A DNA stretch of 64,000 nt from Mesomycoplasma ovipneumoniae SC01 (GTDB taxonomy: Bacteria > Bacillota_I > Bacilli_A > Mycoplasmatales > Metamycoplasmataceae): assembly GCF_000218525.1 (NCBI RefSeq), contig NZ_AFHO01000003.1, positions 1 through 64,000 of the forward strand, written 5' to 3'. Of this stretch, positions 34,355-44,831 are shown one piece after another. The notes below the pieces were generated by a model. The model was given only the letters and a program-made list of their open reading frames with translations. It had not been told where the DNA came from and ran no database searches. Each line of letters opens with the position of its first letter. The first letter of the stretch is position 1. The position numbers and the translations under genes are program-made.

Positions 34355-34425
34355 TTGGTTAACAAAACTTAATAAAAATCTTTAAGATTTGAATTTAAGT
34401 TTGTAAAAAGCGAAATGGTTGGTTT

Positions 34426-37020
34426 ATGAAAAAACTTAGTAAACTTATTTTTTCTAATCTGTTTTTAGGGTCTTTATCAATAATTTTATTTTCAGCATGC
34501 AATGTAAATAGCGATAAATTGGGCTCTAAAGAACAAATTAGTCCGAAAGTTCATGCAAAAATTGAAAACCAACAACAAACCAGTCTTGATGACGTGGATT
34601 GGAAAAACATTAACTTTGAATATGACAGCAAAAAATACAATTTGCAAAAATTGAATTTAAATAAAAATTTTGAACAAAATTTGCTAACAGTTAGCGTTTT
34701 GCTCGTTGATAATGAAAAGCAACTTTCAATACCAAAAGAGTTTGTTTTTACTTCGTTTTTAAAAGTAAAAGACAAGATACAAGAACAAAATTTAGATAAA
34801 CCTGAAAAACCAATTAAAGAAGAACCAAAAAAAGTTGAAAAAATCACTAATCCTCAACCTAATATTTCTAAGATTAAAAGAGAGAGAATTTTAAAACCAC
34901 CTAGCGCTAGTAAACCTGAAATCACAAGAATTATTAGACCTCAAGAAAAACCAAAATCACAAATTATAAATAATCCTAGCCCAACAATCAATAATGTTCC
35001 AATTAATAATTCGCCTATTAATAAAATAAACACAAACCAATTTCAAAGCGTAAATTACAATACAAAAGCTTATAATCCACTTTTTGAAGCAACTCCAAAG
35101 TTAAAATATACAAATAGAATTTACAGCGAATCACAAAATCCTGAATATTTTAAAGATGATCATTATTTTGACCAAGATTTTTTACTAAATCATTCAGTGA
35201 TGCAAATTATTCAAAATACACCAAAATATCAAACTGGAGTGCATAATTTATACACTTTTTTGTACAATGGTGATAATAATCAGCCAATTAATTTTCTTGA
35301 TCCAAACGATCCAAATAGAAGTAAAAGATTCTGAGAGTTAGCAAAAAATGTCGGTCATTACGGCGATTTTGGTAAAAACAATGATGAAAAATTGATGTTT
35401 TATAATCGTGGAATTTCCTATAATGGAATGGCTGAACAAGTATATCTTCCAAAGTTTTCTGAGGCTCAATCTTCTGGGGCTTCAAGTAATTCTGAAAATC
35501 TGACAGAAATTGTAAAGAAAAATCCTTTTGGTTTTTTGCCATCTAATTTAAGTCAGTTATTTTATTACATGAAAATCGAAGAAATTGGCAAAATTTTTAA
35601 AATTTCCAATTTAAAAAAAGTTAGCGCTAATTTTGATGACAAAAAAGGTGAAATTAGTATTTTGTTTGAAAGTGGCGATGGCAAAAAACAAATTTGAAAA
35701 TCAAGCTCAGCTAATTCTAATTTAAAAAAAGATATTGACTATGAAAAGTTCATTTATGATCGATCATTTAGTCTTGGAATTTACGGATTTAAATATTTTC
35801 AAAATCCTTATATTTGAAATGACTATGGCACTCATCCTTTTAAAGAATACGGTACTGCCTGAGTTTTAGATAGAATAACAAATAATGATGATAATTCTGA
35901 TAGTTATGAACTTTTAGTTGGAACAAACATCCATGTTTGAAATATGGCACAAATTTTTGACAAAAGCATGTATTTTTTTGATGTAGATAGCCAAAATGAA
36001 AAATCAAAAAAATGGAATGCTGGCTTTGTTGACCAAAACTATAAATTCATTTCTGAGCAAGATATAAAAAATGCCAATAAATCAAGACCTTTTTTTACCG
36101 CAGCTCGTTCAGGTAATTTAATTTCTGACAATAAATACGAAAATACATACGAAAAAATTAAAGAATACCCAGTTTTTGATGCCTATGATAGCTATTTAAG
36201 CGCTCCATATTACACTCCGCGCTACAAAGTTGACGGAATAATGGGCCATGATGTCGATGTTGGCTATAAATATTTAGATAATTATAATGAAGCTACTCGA
36301 GTTGGAACAACCAAAAACGGCGGTTCAGACTTTGTTATTCTACGACTTAAAATTAAAAAAACTGATTTAGGACATATTTTACCTGAATTAAAAAAAGTTA
36401 TTGATTCTGGTAATGAAAAAGATTGACATATTGGTCTAGGTCGCAATGAAAAATTTAGCCCAATAAAAACACAATTTTATGGCGGATATCCAGTTGCTAC
36501 TAAAGACAATGAAAATGGTGATTGAGATAAAGGCGTAAATTTTAAATCTAATAAATCAACAGGCGGAATAATTAACACCCGATCACGTGTAATTAATGAT
36601 AGTCTTTTTCATAGCCTTTGAGTTCCTTATAATGATGCTGAAAATAAAGACTGAAATGGTAAACATGAAAAGTGAAAAAACTACCAAAAACCATTTCTTG
36701 ACAATTTAAAGCACGGAATGCTAAAAAGGGTTTTAAATCAGCATTCAAATTTGTATACAAAAGTAAATCCTAAAAATAAATTAGACGCTCTTGGTCCTGG
36801 ATCTTCAGGATCGATGGCTATTGATTCAAGTTTTAATTTAATTGGTATAAATTATTCCTATTCAACTGACTCAGAAAGCAACACTTTTTCAAATGCAATT
36901 TCATTAATGGAGGGTCAGTCTACTTATCTTAATGGATTTAATGGCAATATTCGCGAGGATTTTAAGAAAAAATTACAAAAAGATGGCTTATATACAGTCA
37001 AGATTAATCCAAAATCCTAA
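34426..37020 (+). CDS. DUF31 serine-protease-like surface lipoprotein
   Basis: An 864-residue protein read through about ten TGA-Trp codons. Residues 1-25 are a lipoprotein signal ending LFSAC. A Pro/Lys/Asn-rich, probably disordered stalk covers residues about 120-210. The C-terminal two thirds resemble mycoplasma DUF31 (PF01732), a trypsin-like fold. The likely triad is His503 in VGTNIHV, Asp635 in SDFVILRLK and Ser794 in GPGSSGS. Members include the immunoglobulin protease MIP of the MIB-MIP system. No MIB-like partner is adjacent, so the substrate here is unknown. Confidence 0.82.
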
Positions 37021-37526
37021 AAATTATCTTAACTAATTTTTTGGTTTAGCAGTTTTTGGCGGCTTTTTTAGATATTTTATTTTGAATTTTTTGGAAAAAT
37101 TTGCGAAGTGTTGGATCAAGATTCCCTAGTATTTTGAGCAAAAACTATTAAAAAATGTAAAATTTGTGTTCTTTTTATTTCGTAAAACCTTAAGTTTTTA
37201 TTATAAATTTGGTTATTTTGAACCAAATAAAAGTTGATATATTGATTTTATTAATATAATGAAGCTATAAAGCCAAATTTTTTCAGCATTTCCTAGCAAA
37301 ATTTGATAATTAGGTTTAAAATTCTTATTTTTAACCTTAAATGAGGTTAGATGATTTGATCAAATTTTTGATAAATTTTCATTATTGTAATAAAATTGTT
37401 TTGTTAATTAAGGTCTTTGCATTTTTGCTCATTTTGCTTAAAATAACGCTTTTTTTAAAATTTTAATAAAAAAGTACTATTTTTTATATTTTAAATAGAT
37501 TTTTAAAAAATAATTTTAAAAATGGT
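37021..37526. other. Gene-free spacer after the DUF31 lipoprotein
   Basis: About 500 bp of very AT-rich sequence. No coding frame or RNA gene was recognised. One perfect 8-bp hairpin (ATTTGGTT / AACCAAAT, 37207-37228) lies in the middle and has no T run. A GGCGGC/TTTTTT patch near 37060 could end transcription but is not a clear stem. Confidence 0.5.
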
Positions 37527-37532
37527 ATAATT
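37527..37532 (+). promoter_or_regulatory. msrB promoter, extended -10
   Basis: AAATGGTATAATTATT (TGG plus TATAAT) lies 30 bp before the msrB ATG, with TTTGGAGAAAAC as ribosome binding site. Confidence 0.65.
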
Positions 37533-37561
37533 ATTAAATTAAACTTTATTTTGGAGAAAAC

Positions 37562-37993
37562 ATGGAAAATAACAAGAAAAAACTTGATCATTTGAACGAA
37601 TTACAATACAAAGTTACCCAAGAAAATTTTACAGAACCACCTTTCGATAATCTTTATAACAATAATTATGAAGAAGGTGTTTATGTTGATATTATCGACG
37701 GAACTCCGCTTTTTTTATCTTCAACTAAGTATAATTCAGGATCTGGTTGACCGTCTTTTTGAAAACCTTTAAACGAGGACTCGATTGTTGAAGTTCTTGA
37801 TTTTAGCCACTCAATGACTAGAGTTGAGGTTCGGTCAAAAAATGCTGATTCCCATTTAGGCCACGTTTTTAATGATGGACCTAAAGAACAGGGAGGAAGA
37901 CGTTATTGCATTAATTCGGCTGCCCTTAAATTTATTCCTAAAAATGAATTAAAAAGCAATAATCTAGAACACCTTTTAAAATACTTTGACTAA
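37562..37993 (+). CDS. msrB: Peptide-methionine (R)-S-oxide reductase
   Basis: A 143-residue repair enzyme that reduces methionine-R-sulfoxide. The conserved GSGWPSFW segment spans two TGA-Trp codons. [16 protein letters not shown] and the catalytic [12 protein letters not shown] follow. The two CxxC zinc motifs of many MsrB proteins are absent, as in the zinc-free subclass. It stands alone between two lipoprotein genes with its own promoter. Confidence 0.94.
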
Positions 37994-38060
37994 ATTTTAT
38001 TTAAAATAAAAATAAGAAAAAGTATTATTTTTAATAATAAATATTGTAAAATTTTAAATC

Positions 38061-39716
38061 ATGAAATTACTAAGAAAATCAAAATTAAACTTTTTATTTT
38101 TTTCAGTAATTTTTTTATTTTTATCAAGTTGTTCAGTTAAGTCAAGTGTGCCTGAAATAAAAAATCCTGCTGGTAAAATAAATAAAAATATTGATGATTC
38201 ACCAAAAATTGAACCACCACCTCAACCATCAAATCCACCTCAACCGTCTCAACCATCAAATCCACCTCAACCACCTCAACCACCTCAGCCATCAAATCCA
38301 AATCAAAATCCATCAACTCCTGAAATTAAAAAAGATACCCAAATTGATAACGATAAAAATCACGAAAAAAATAAGAGTTCAGTGATTAGTCAAAAACCTA
38401 ATTTGCCACCCACTATTATAAAAAAGCCTGATGAAGGTAAAGAAAAATCTAGTATAATTAAAAAAATAGATGATAAAAAAGATCCAGAACAGCCAAAAAT
38501 TCCATCTTTTAAACCACAAAAACCAAGTGATGAAGAAGAAATAATTGCTCAACCTTTTGAGCCAAAAAAACAAGAAAAAGAAACTGATGTCCAATTAGCT
38601 CAATTAAAAGGTTATCTTTCAACATTACCTAATTCATTTCACATTACAAATAACATGCAAAGTTCATACCCCCAAACGATAATTTACAAAGGTAACACTG
38701 ATTATAAAAATTTTTCTTATGTAAATTTTGTTGACCCAATCCATGATTTGAAAAATGAGTATGATATTAAATTAGATTTTTCCAGCGCTGTTGTTGCTTC
38801 TACAGGCGCATCAAACGAAAAAAAACCTATAAATAACGTGCTTTTAGTTTTATATCGTAAAGATAATTCCTCGATTAAATCCTCAAAAACAGTCAGTCTT
38901 TTTTATGAACAAGAACAAACATCGCAAATAAGTTTAGTAGCTAAACAATTACCTGATGATTTTAAAAACATTTTTCCTTCATTTTTAGCTTTTTCCTTGA
39001 TAAACTCAAACAATGATGTTATATCCAACCCATTTTTTAATCAAATTGGTCATGTTTTAAATAATCGAAATTTTGGGGTTGGACTTAAAGATACTTTTGC
39101 CAAATTTAGCCCTGAAATTAGCGATGATGAAAAGGAAAAATATGGATTTGATGTTGTTAGTGCTCAACCCGATGACGAAAATGGAAAATTAAAACTTAAT
39201 TTACAAATTTGAAAAATAGAACAAAATACTGAGATAAAAACGTTTTTACCAGATAATAAAAGTCTTGAATTTTCAGGTTTAGCTAAAAATTCAGACAATA
39301 TTTACCAAATCGAATTAGCAGAAAATACTTTAGAAATTGAAACTTTAAAAAGTAAAGTTAAAAAAACATTATTAGAAAGAGATTTAAAATCTAACTTTAG
39401 AAAACATGAGTTTTTAAAACTTTTACTAGAACACTTATATATAAGAGTTAATACTGAAATTAATAATAAGTGGATTAAATTATCTGAAGTTCAACATAAC
39501 AGATGACTGATTTTCCCGCAAATTCAATTTGCAAATTTAATTCCCACTCAATTAATAAATGATTTGACTTTGGAAAGAAATGATAAAAAAATTACTTGAA
39601 CCTTAGATTTAAAAACAGTTTTACTAAATAATAATCAAATTTTGACCCCTAATGGCGAATTTTTGCTAGGCAAGGAAAAAATTCACAAAATTAGTGGTGT
39701 TCTTGAAATTAATTAA
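38061..39716 (+). CDS. Proline-rich surface lipoprotein of unknown function
   Basis: A 551-residue protein. The signal peptide ends with the lipobox LFLSSC (Cys about residue 24). Residues about 50-90 are a Gln-Pro-Ser-Asn-Pro repeat tract, and residues 90-175 are Lys/Pro/Glu rich. A globular C-terminal domain of about 370 residues, with TGA-Trp codons, has no motif I recognise. The layout (lipid anchor, stiff Pro stalk, globular head) resembles the DUF31 lipoprotein 3 kb upstream, but no catalytic triad was seen. Adhesin or binding protein is a guess. Confidence 0.75.
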
Positions 39717-39760
39717 AAAAATTTCAAGTAAATTTTTTTAATTAATTATTTTTCTAGTGG

Positions 39761-39766
39761 TACAAT
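39761..39766 (+). promoter_or_regulatory. Possible promoter of the APC permease gene
   Basis: TAGTGGTACAATTTAA gives TGG plus TACAAT, 33 bp before the ATG, with AAAGGCCAAAATA as ribosome binding site. Confidence 0.5.
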
Positions 39767-39799
39767 TTAATACAATTTTGAAAATTAAAGGCCAAAATA

Positions 39800-41155
39800 A
39801 TGAAAACGAAATCAAAAAACTCACTTACAGAACGACAATTTATTTTTTATGGGCTAAATTATGTTGTAGGATTTGGCTTCATAGCCACTATTTCGAGAGT
39901 AATTAATCAAGGAATTTGGGGTGTTTTTGTCTTTATTCTAACATCTTTAATTACTTTAGCGGTTATTTTTGCTTTTGCGCGAGCTGGACAGAAATACCAA
40001 AATGAAGTTGGTGGTTCATATGCATATGCTAAAAAAACCTTTAAAAATGGACTTGTTTTTTTCTTAGGTTGAAATCAAGTTGCCCGAATTATGCTTTTTT
40101 CGGCAACAAGTCCGCTATTTTTTTCAACTCTGCTAACAGAATTTGATCCTGATCGCCAATGACTTTATGTTGCAATTTCATTAGTAGTTTATATAATTTT
40201 AATTCTTGCCGGTAGCTTTGGGTTTAAGCTCTCAAAACAAATAATTTTATTTACTGCCATTTTTAAATGGGCAACTCTTTTTATTGGTTTTGGTTTAATT
40301 ATTTATTTAATTATTCAATCAAATACATATGGACATAGTTTTAGCCAAATCCAACCTTTTAGTGTTACATTATTTGCTAGTACAATTTTATCCTTTATTT
40401 ATTCTTATGGTGGTTTTGAATCATTAGCGACAATTTCACAAAATGTCGAAACAAAACGATTTAAAAAAGTAATAATTCTAATGTTTCTTATAGTAATTTC
40501 CGCCTATTTTTTATTTTATATAATTTTTTTAGGACTTGGTAACGAATATCTTTCAAACTTTGGACTTGAAAAAGTCTACGAAACTCTTTGAGGTGCCTCA
40601 GGAGTATCACTTTTTACAATCGGGTTATTCTTTAATCGAATGTCAGCAACAATGGGATCAGTCCAACCTTATGCAAGATATATTGCCCCACTTGCTGAAG
40701 ACGGTTTTTTGCCTTCAGTTTTTGCCAAAAAAAATAAGCACAACGAATACCAACATGCTATTTATCTTTCAGTTTCGCTGGCAATTACTTCAAGTATAAT
40801 TTTTACAATTATTCCTCGAATTGCCGGTGTTACAGACACTTTTGGTACGATTTTAAAGGCAGGAAATATCTCCTTTTTAATTCAGTATTTTCTCACACTT
40901 TTTACAGTTTTAATTTGAAAATGACGAAAAAACGAACAAATACCAATTTGAGAAATTGTAATTTATATTTTAGGTATGATTGTTATTTTATTTACACTTA
41001 TTGTTTCTCAGTTACCTTTTATTAGTACTGAAAAAGTAACTTTTGAGCAGTTTATACCTTTAATAAGTTATGTTGGCGCAATTTTAATTGGATATATTGT
41101 TAAATTTTTAACTAATTGGCAAAAAAAGAGAAAAATGAATAAAAAACTTAGTTAA
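39800..41155 (+). CDS. APC superfamily amino acid permease
   Basis: A 451-residue membrane protein with about 12 hydrophobic helices. The first helix region LNYVVGFGFIATIS and the EVGGSYAYAKKTF segment match the glycine-rich unwound helix and the following conserved loop of APC amino acid transporters. YGGFESLATISQNVE is the conserved helix-6 region. TGA-Trp codons are frequent. The substrate cannot be read from the sequence. It ends at a strong terminator. Confidence 0.88.
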
Positions 41156-41175
41156 TTATTCTTTTAAGGTTCATC

Positions 41176-41219
41176 AAAACATAAAAAAAGCTATGAATTC
41201 ATAGCTTTTTTTATGTTTT
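41176..41219 (+). terminator. Intrinsic terminator after the APC permease
   Basis: A perfect 22-bp inverted repeat AAAACATAAAAAAAGCTATGAA / TTCATAGCTTTTTTTATGTTTT centred on GAATTC. It separates the permease gene from the dprA/virB operon. Confidence 0.85.
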
Positions 41220-41225
41220 AGCTTT

Positions 41226-41231
41226 TATAAT
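41226..41231 (+). promoter_or_regulatory. Candidate promoter of the dprA/virB operon
   Basis: TATAAT in GCTTTTATAATTC lies directly after the permease terminator, about 155 bp before dprA. It lacks the TGn extension found at the housekeeping promoters of the window. No better -10 was seen closer to the gene. Confidence 0.4.
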
Positions 41232-41311
41232 TCTAAAAATTTTTCCAAAAAAATAAAGACAATAAGTTAAGCCAGATTTAAGTTTATTTACTAAAAAAGG
41301 ATAATAAAAAG

Positions 41312-41336
41312 ACTTTTTAGCTAAAAAGTTTTTTTT
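41312..41336 (+). promoter_or_regulatory. Terminator-like hairpin in the dprA leader
   Basis: A perfect 18-bp palindrome ACTTTTTAGCTAAAAAGT is followed by seven T, 50 bp before the dprA ATG and downstream of the candidate promoter. It could act as an attenuator that keeps the operon off, or as a protein-binding operator. Confidence 0.5.
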
Positions 41337-41384
41337 AAATGTTTTCTTGGGCTTTTTTCTTAATTTAGAGCAGAAGGAGGACGT

Positions 41385-42164
41385 ATGAATAAAAAATTAA
41401 TTCACTATGCAATCAAATATAAAGGGGATTATTTTTCAATCCAAAAGGCAATTCAACAAAACGAAGAGGTAACAGATGAGCAAATAGAAAGAATTGAACA
41501 ATTAATTAATTCAGGAGAAGTTAGGGCAATTACAATTACAGATAAAAATTACCCTGAATCCTTACGGATTCTTAAAAACCCACCATATGTGATATTTTAT
41601 AGTGGCAATATCGAAGTTTTAAATGACTTACAGCCAAAAGCTTCACTAATTGGTGAAAATTACATTCCCCAAATTCAAAATTTTTTTAATCGTTCACTTG
41701 ATCAAATAATAAAAAGACACGTTTTAGTAACAAATGGATATAAAGGAGTAGAACAAAAAGTAATGGAATTTTTTCGTTTACATGAAATACCAATTATTGG
41801 CGTTTCAGTAAATGGAGTTGAAAATCCTTGAATGTTTGAAAATTTTAAAGATTACGATAAATTATTGATAATTTCCGAATACCCTAAGGGGGTTAACATT
41901 AATAAAAAACGGCTAATCCAACGGAATCGAATAGTTGCTGCCCTTAGTAATTTTTTAGTGGTTTATTCACTCAGACAAAAAGGTGGATCACAAAATCTAG
42001 TTAATTTTTTTCTCGATCTTGGTAAGGAAATTTATTGCTTTTATGATGATGATTATGAGAATCTAAATGATTTTAAAGGTTCTTTTGATTTAATTTATCA
42101 AGGAGCAAATTGGATAACTGAAATCAAAGATGTGTATTACAAAATAGGAATGGGTGAAAAATAA
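41385..42164 (+). CDS. dprA: DprA/Smf-like DNA processing protein, divergent
   Basis: A 259-residue protein behind a strong AGAAGGAGG site. The DprA hallmarks are NYPESLRILKNPPYVIFYSGN (entry to the Rossmann fold), ISEYPKG (usual SEYPPG) and RLIQRNRIVAALS (usual F.RNRIIA.LS). The canonical GSR and SGGA.GID nucleotide loops are replaced by SLIGENY and VTNGYKGVEQK. DprA binds incoming single-stranded DNA and loads RecA in transformable bacteria. It is the first gene of the virB-like operon, with its stop overlapping the next start (ATAATG). Confidence 0.82.
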
Positions 42165-42475
42165 TGTATTTTTTAAGTTTATTTCAAGAAGCCAAAGTTG
42201 GAGGCGAGTTATCGACTCTTGCAACTACGCTGCAAAATTGAATAAAATATCTGACTCAAATAGGAATGCCTGTTGTTGGTGGAATTTTAGTTGCCGCAAT
42301 TGTTTTTTTCGCAACAATGCTTGCAATTACCCACGATGTTGAAAAGCGGGATAAATGAAAAAAAGCATTAATTTGGTCCTCAATTGGATTTGTGATCATT
42401 CTAGTTGCCCTTGGATTATCAACAGTAATAATCTCTGTTGCAAGTTCAGCCGCAACTGGCGGGGTTAAAGGGTAA
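42164..42475 (+). CDS. VirB2/TrbC-like small two-helix membrane protein
   Basis: A 103-residue protein. After a short N-terminus there are two hydrophobic helices (about residues 33-58 and 70-98) separated by a charged loop THDVEKRDKWKKAL. Size, the two-helix pattern and a position before VirB6- and VirB4-like genes fit the pilin-like VirB2/TrbC subunit of type IV secretion systems. Sequence identity to known pilins is not obvious by eye. It overlaps dprA by one base and the next gene by one base (TAATG). Confidence 0.65.
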
Positions 42476-44790
42476 TGTTTGGTTGACTTTTTAATGGTTT
42501 AATCAATATTATTACTTACCCATTTTTTACTTTGGGATGGTATTTACTTGTTTATTTACCTTTTTCAGTTATTGCCTTTTTTAATTATATTTTCGAAAAA
42601 ATTGGGATAAACATTATTGTTCATGCAATTTTTCATAGACAAACTTTTTCCTTTGAAAGTCTTCCAATCGGTTTTTGAATTTTTGCAATTGCCTCGATTT
42701 CAATGGGTTTTATTGTTCTTATTTTACGATATGTTAAATTTTTAATTATTCGCCGTAATTCCGCAGATATAGAAATTGCGGCAATGTCTAAAGTTAGTGT
42801 TGGCTCTTTTATTTTTATTTTTACTTTTCCAGTTATTTTTTTTGCTTTACTAATTGCTATTCAGTCGACCTTAACAATAATAAATAATTATATTAGTGGC
42901 GACCAAAATTTAATTGAATTAATGTTAAAATCGGCATCAAACAAAATTCCTGATAGCGAAATTCAAACAATTAGTCAAGATTTTAGTGTTCCATCTTATT
43001 CAACTTTTACTTCAATGGAATCCGGTGAGGGAATAATTTTAATTATAACACTTTCAGCATCTTCAATTGTTGTTGCTTATATTTTAGGAATTAGTTTTAT
43101 TTCGCTATTCACGGCATCAGCGCAACTTTTTATGAATTTTATAACCATGCCACTTTGAGCAGTAAGTAGCATTTGGGACGATGGTCGAAAACTAAAAACT
43201 TGAACAAGAACATTTTTTGGCCAATTTGCAGTAATTATTATTTACCAAGTCAGCTTTAATTTGTTCCTAATTTGAGTAGCTTCGACCTATAAAATTGCAG
43301 ACTCAATTGATTTTGAAGGAGCAAAAGGGATATTTATCTTCCGTTTTTTGCTAAAAATATCTTTTATAATCGGCGGCGGACTGGCAATTTCTACCTTTAC
43401 TCGCCAAATTGCGGCTAATTATGGACAGGCTAGAGCTGTTGAACATCACCAAAGATTGGCTTCCTCTACTCTAAAAGTTGGGGGGGTTGCTCTTGCTGGA
43501 GCTACCGGGACAATGTTTAGATTAAACCAAAATAATCACAAAAATGCTACCGATTTAACAGGTTTGCCTTCAAAATGAAATCAAAAAAAACCTTTTGATA
43601 TTATTGATAATTCAATTCTTCCAAATCAAAAACAAAGTCCTTGAAGAAATGCAATGAACCTAGTGGGAATTGGGACTGGAGTTGCTTTTGCCGCGACACA
43701 AGCTAAACCTTTGATTCGAAAATGACGAAATTACAGAGCTAATCGGGCTTTAAATGGGGAGCAAAAAGGATTAAAAAATTTTTTTAACAAAAAAATTAAT
43801 AGTTTATTCTCGAAATTTAAAAGAGGCGATTCAAGTCAAAATTTAAAGCAAAAGCCAAAAAATACACGCTCAACTATTGAAAAAACATCAGAAAATCCGT
43901 CATCTCAAAATAAAATCGACGAAGCGCCAATAATAAATCAAAATGATTCATTATTGACTGAAAAAAGTGCAACTTCTGAAGATAAACTACAACAAACTGA
44001 TTCATTAAGCCAATCTAAAAATGAATCTAGTGGTGAAAAACAACTAAAAATGGAAAAAAATGATGTTGAAATTAGACCAAATTCAGATCAACAAGAGAAT
44101 CCTGAAAATAAAACTGATGAAAAAAATCAAACTGAAAATCCAGAAATAGTAGAAAAACCTGCAAAAAAACAAGGTTTTTGGGCTAGATTTTGAGGTGAGT
44201 GACCTGAAGAAGAGACTAAAAAAACGCGAAGAAAATCTTCTAAAACAAAAGATACAACCGTTGAAAAAGAAACTAAAAAAGTTAAAAAAGCAGTAAAAAA
44301 GAAGGAAACTAAAGCAGAAAAAGCAAGTGAACCTAAAGAAAAAAAGGTAAAAATTGACAAGTCTGATTCAAAATTAGATGAAAAAACTACTGACAAAAAA
44401 GAAAAAACAAGAAAAATAAAAACTAGTGAAAAAAGTAGCGGTGACTCTGTAACATCAGATAAAAAATCATCCATAGCTAAAGAAGAAAACTCAAAAACCA
44501 TTGAAAAAGTTGGTCCACAAATTGAACAAAATGATGAAAAAATTGACAATATTGTGCCCAAAAAAACACGAACTAGAAAGAAAAAAGATGAAATTAATGT
44601 TGACAATCAAGCCCAAAATAATACTGAAATAATTTTAAATTCTGAGTTAAAAACTGCTGAATCTAAGCAAAATTTAAAACCAGTTAAAGATGAATTAAAC
44701 GAAAATAATACTAAAAAAGATGAGCAAATTGAGGGTCAATCAGATAAACCAAACACTAATGGCGCTGAAAAACAAGAAAAAGATAATTAA
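42475..44790 (+). CDS. VirB6/TrbL-like polytopic membrane protein with long charged tail
   Basis: A 771-residue protein with several TGA-Trp codons. Residues 1-340 contain about seven or eight hydrophobic helices. The segment MPLWAVSSIWDDGRKLKTWT, followed by FGQFAVIIIYQVSFNLFLIW, resembles the conserved core of VirB6-type channel subunits of Gram-positive conjugation systems. Residues about 440-771 are a Lys/Glu/Ser-rich, probably cytoplasmic disordered tail. It would form the inner channel with the VirB4-like ATPase encoded next. Confidence 0.65.
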
Positions 44791-44831
44791 AACAATTAAT
44801 ACAAACTTTTTGTATTTTGGATAGGGAAATT

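Noticed and set aside
38200-38310. Short direct repeats that might be a CRISPR-like array
   Set aside because: They encode the Pro/Gln/Ser/Asn tract of a lipoprotein in frame, with no spacers and no cas genes nearby.
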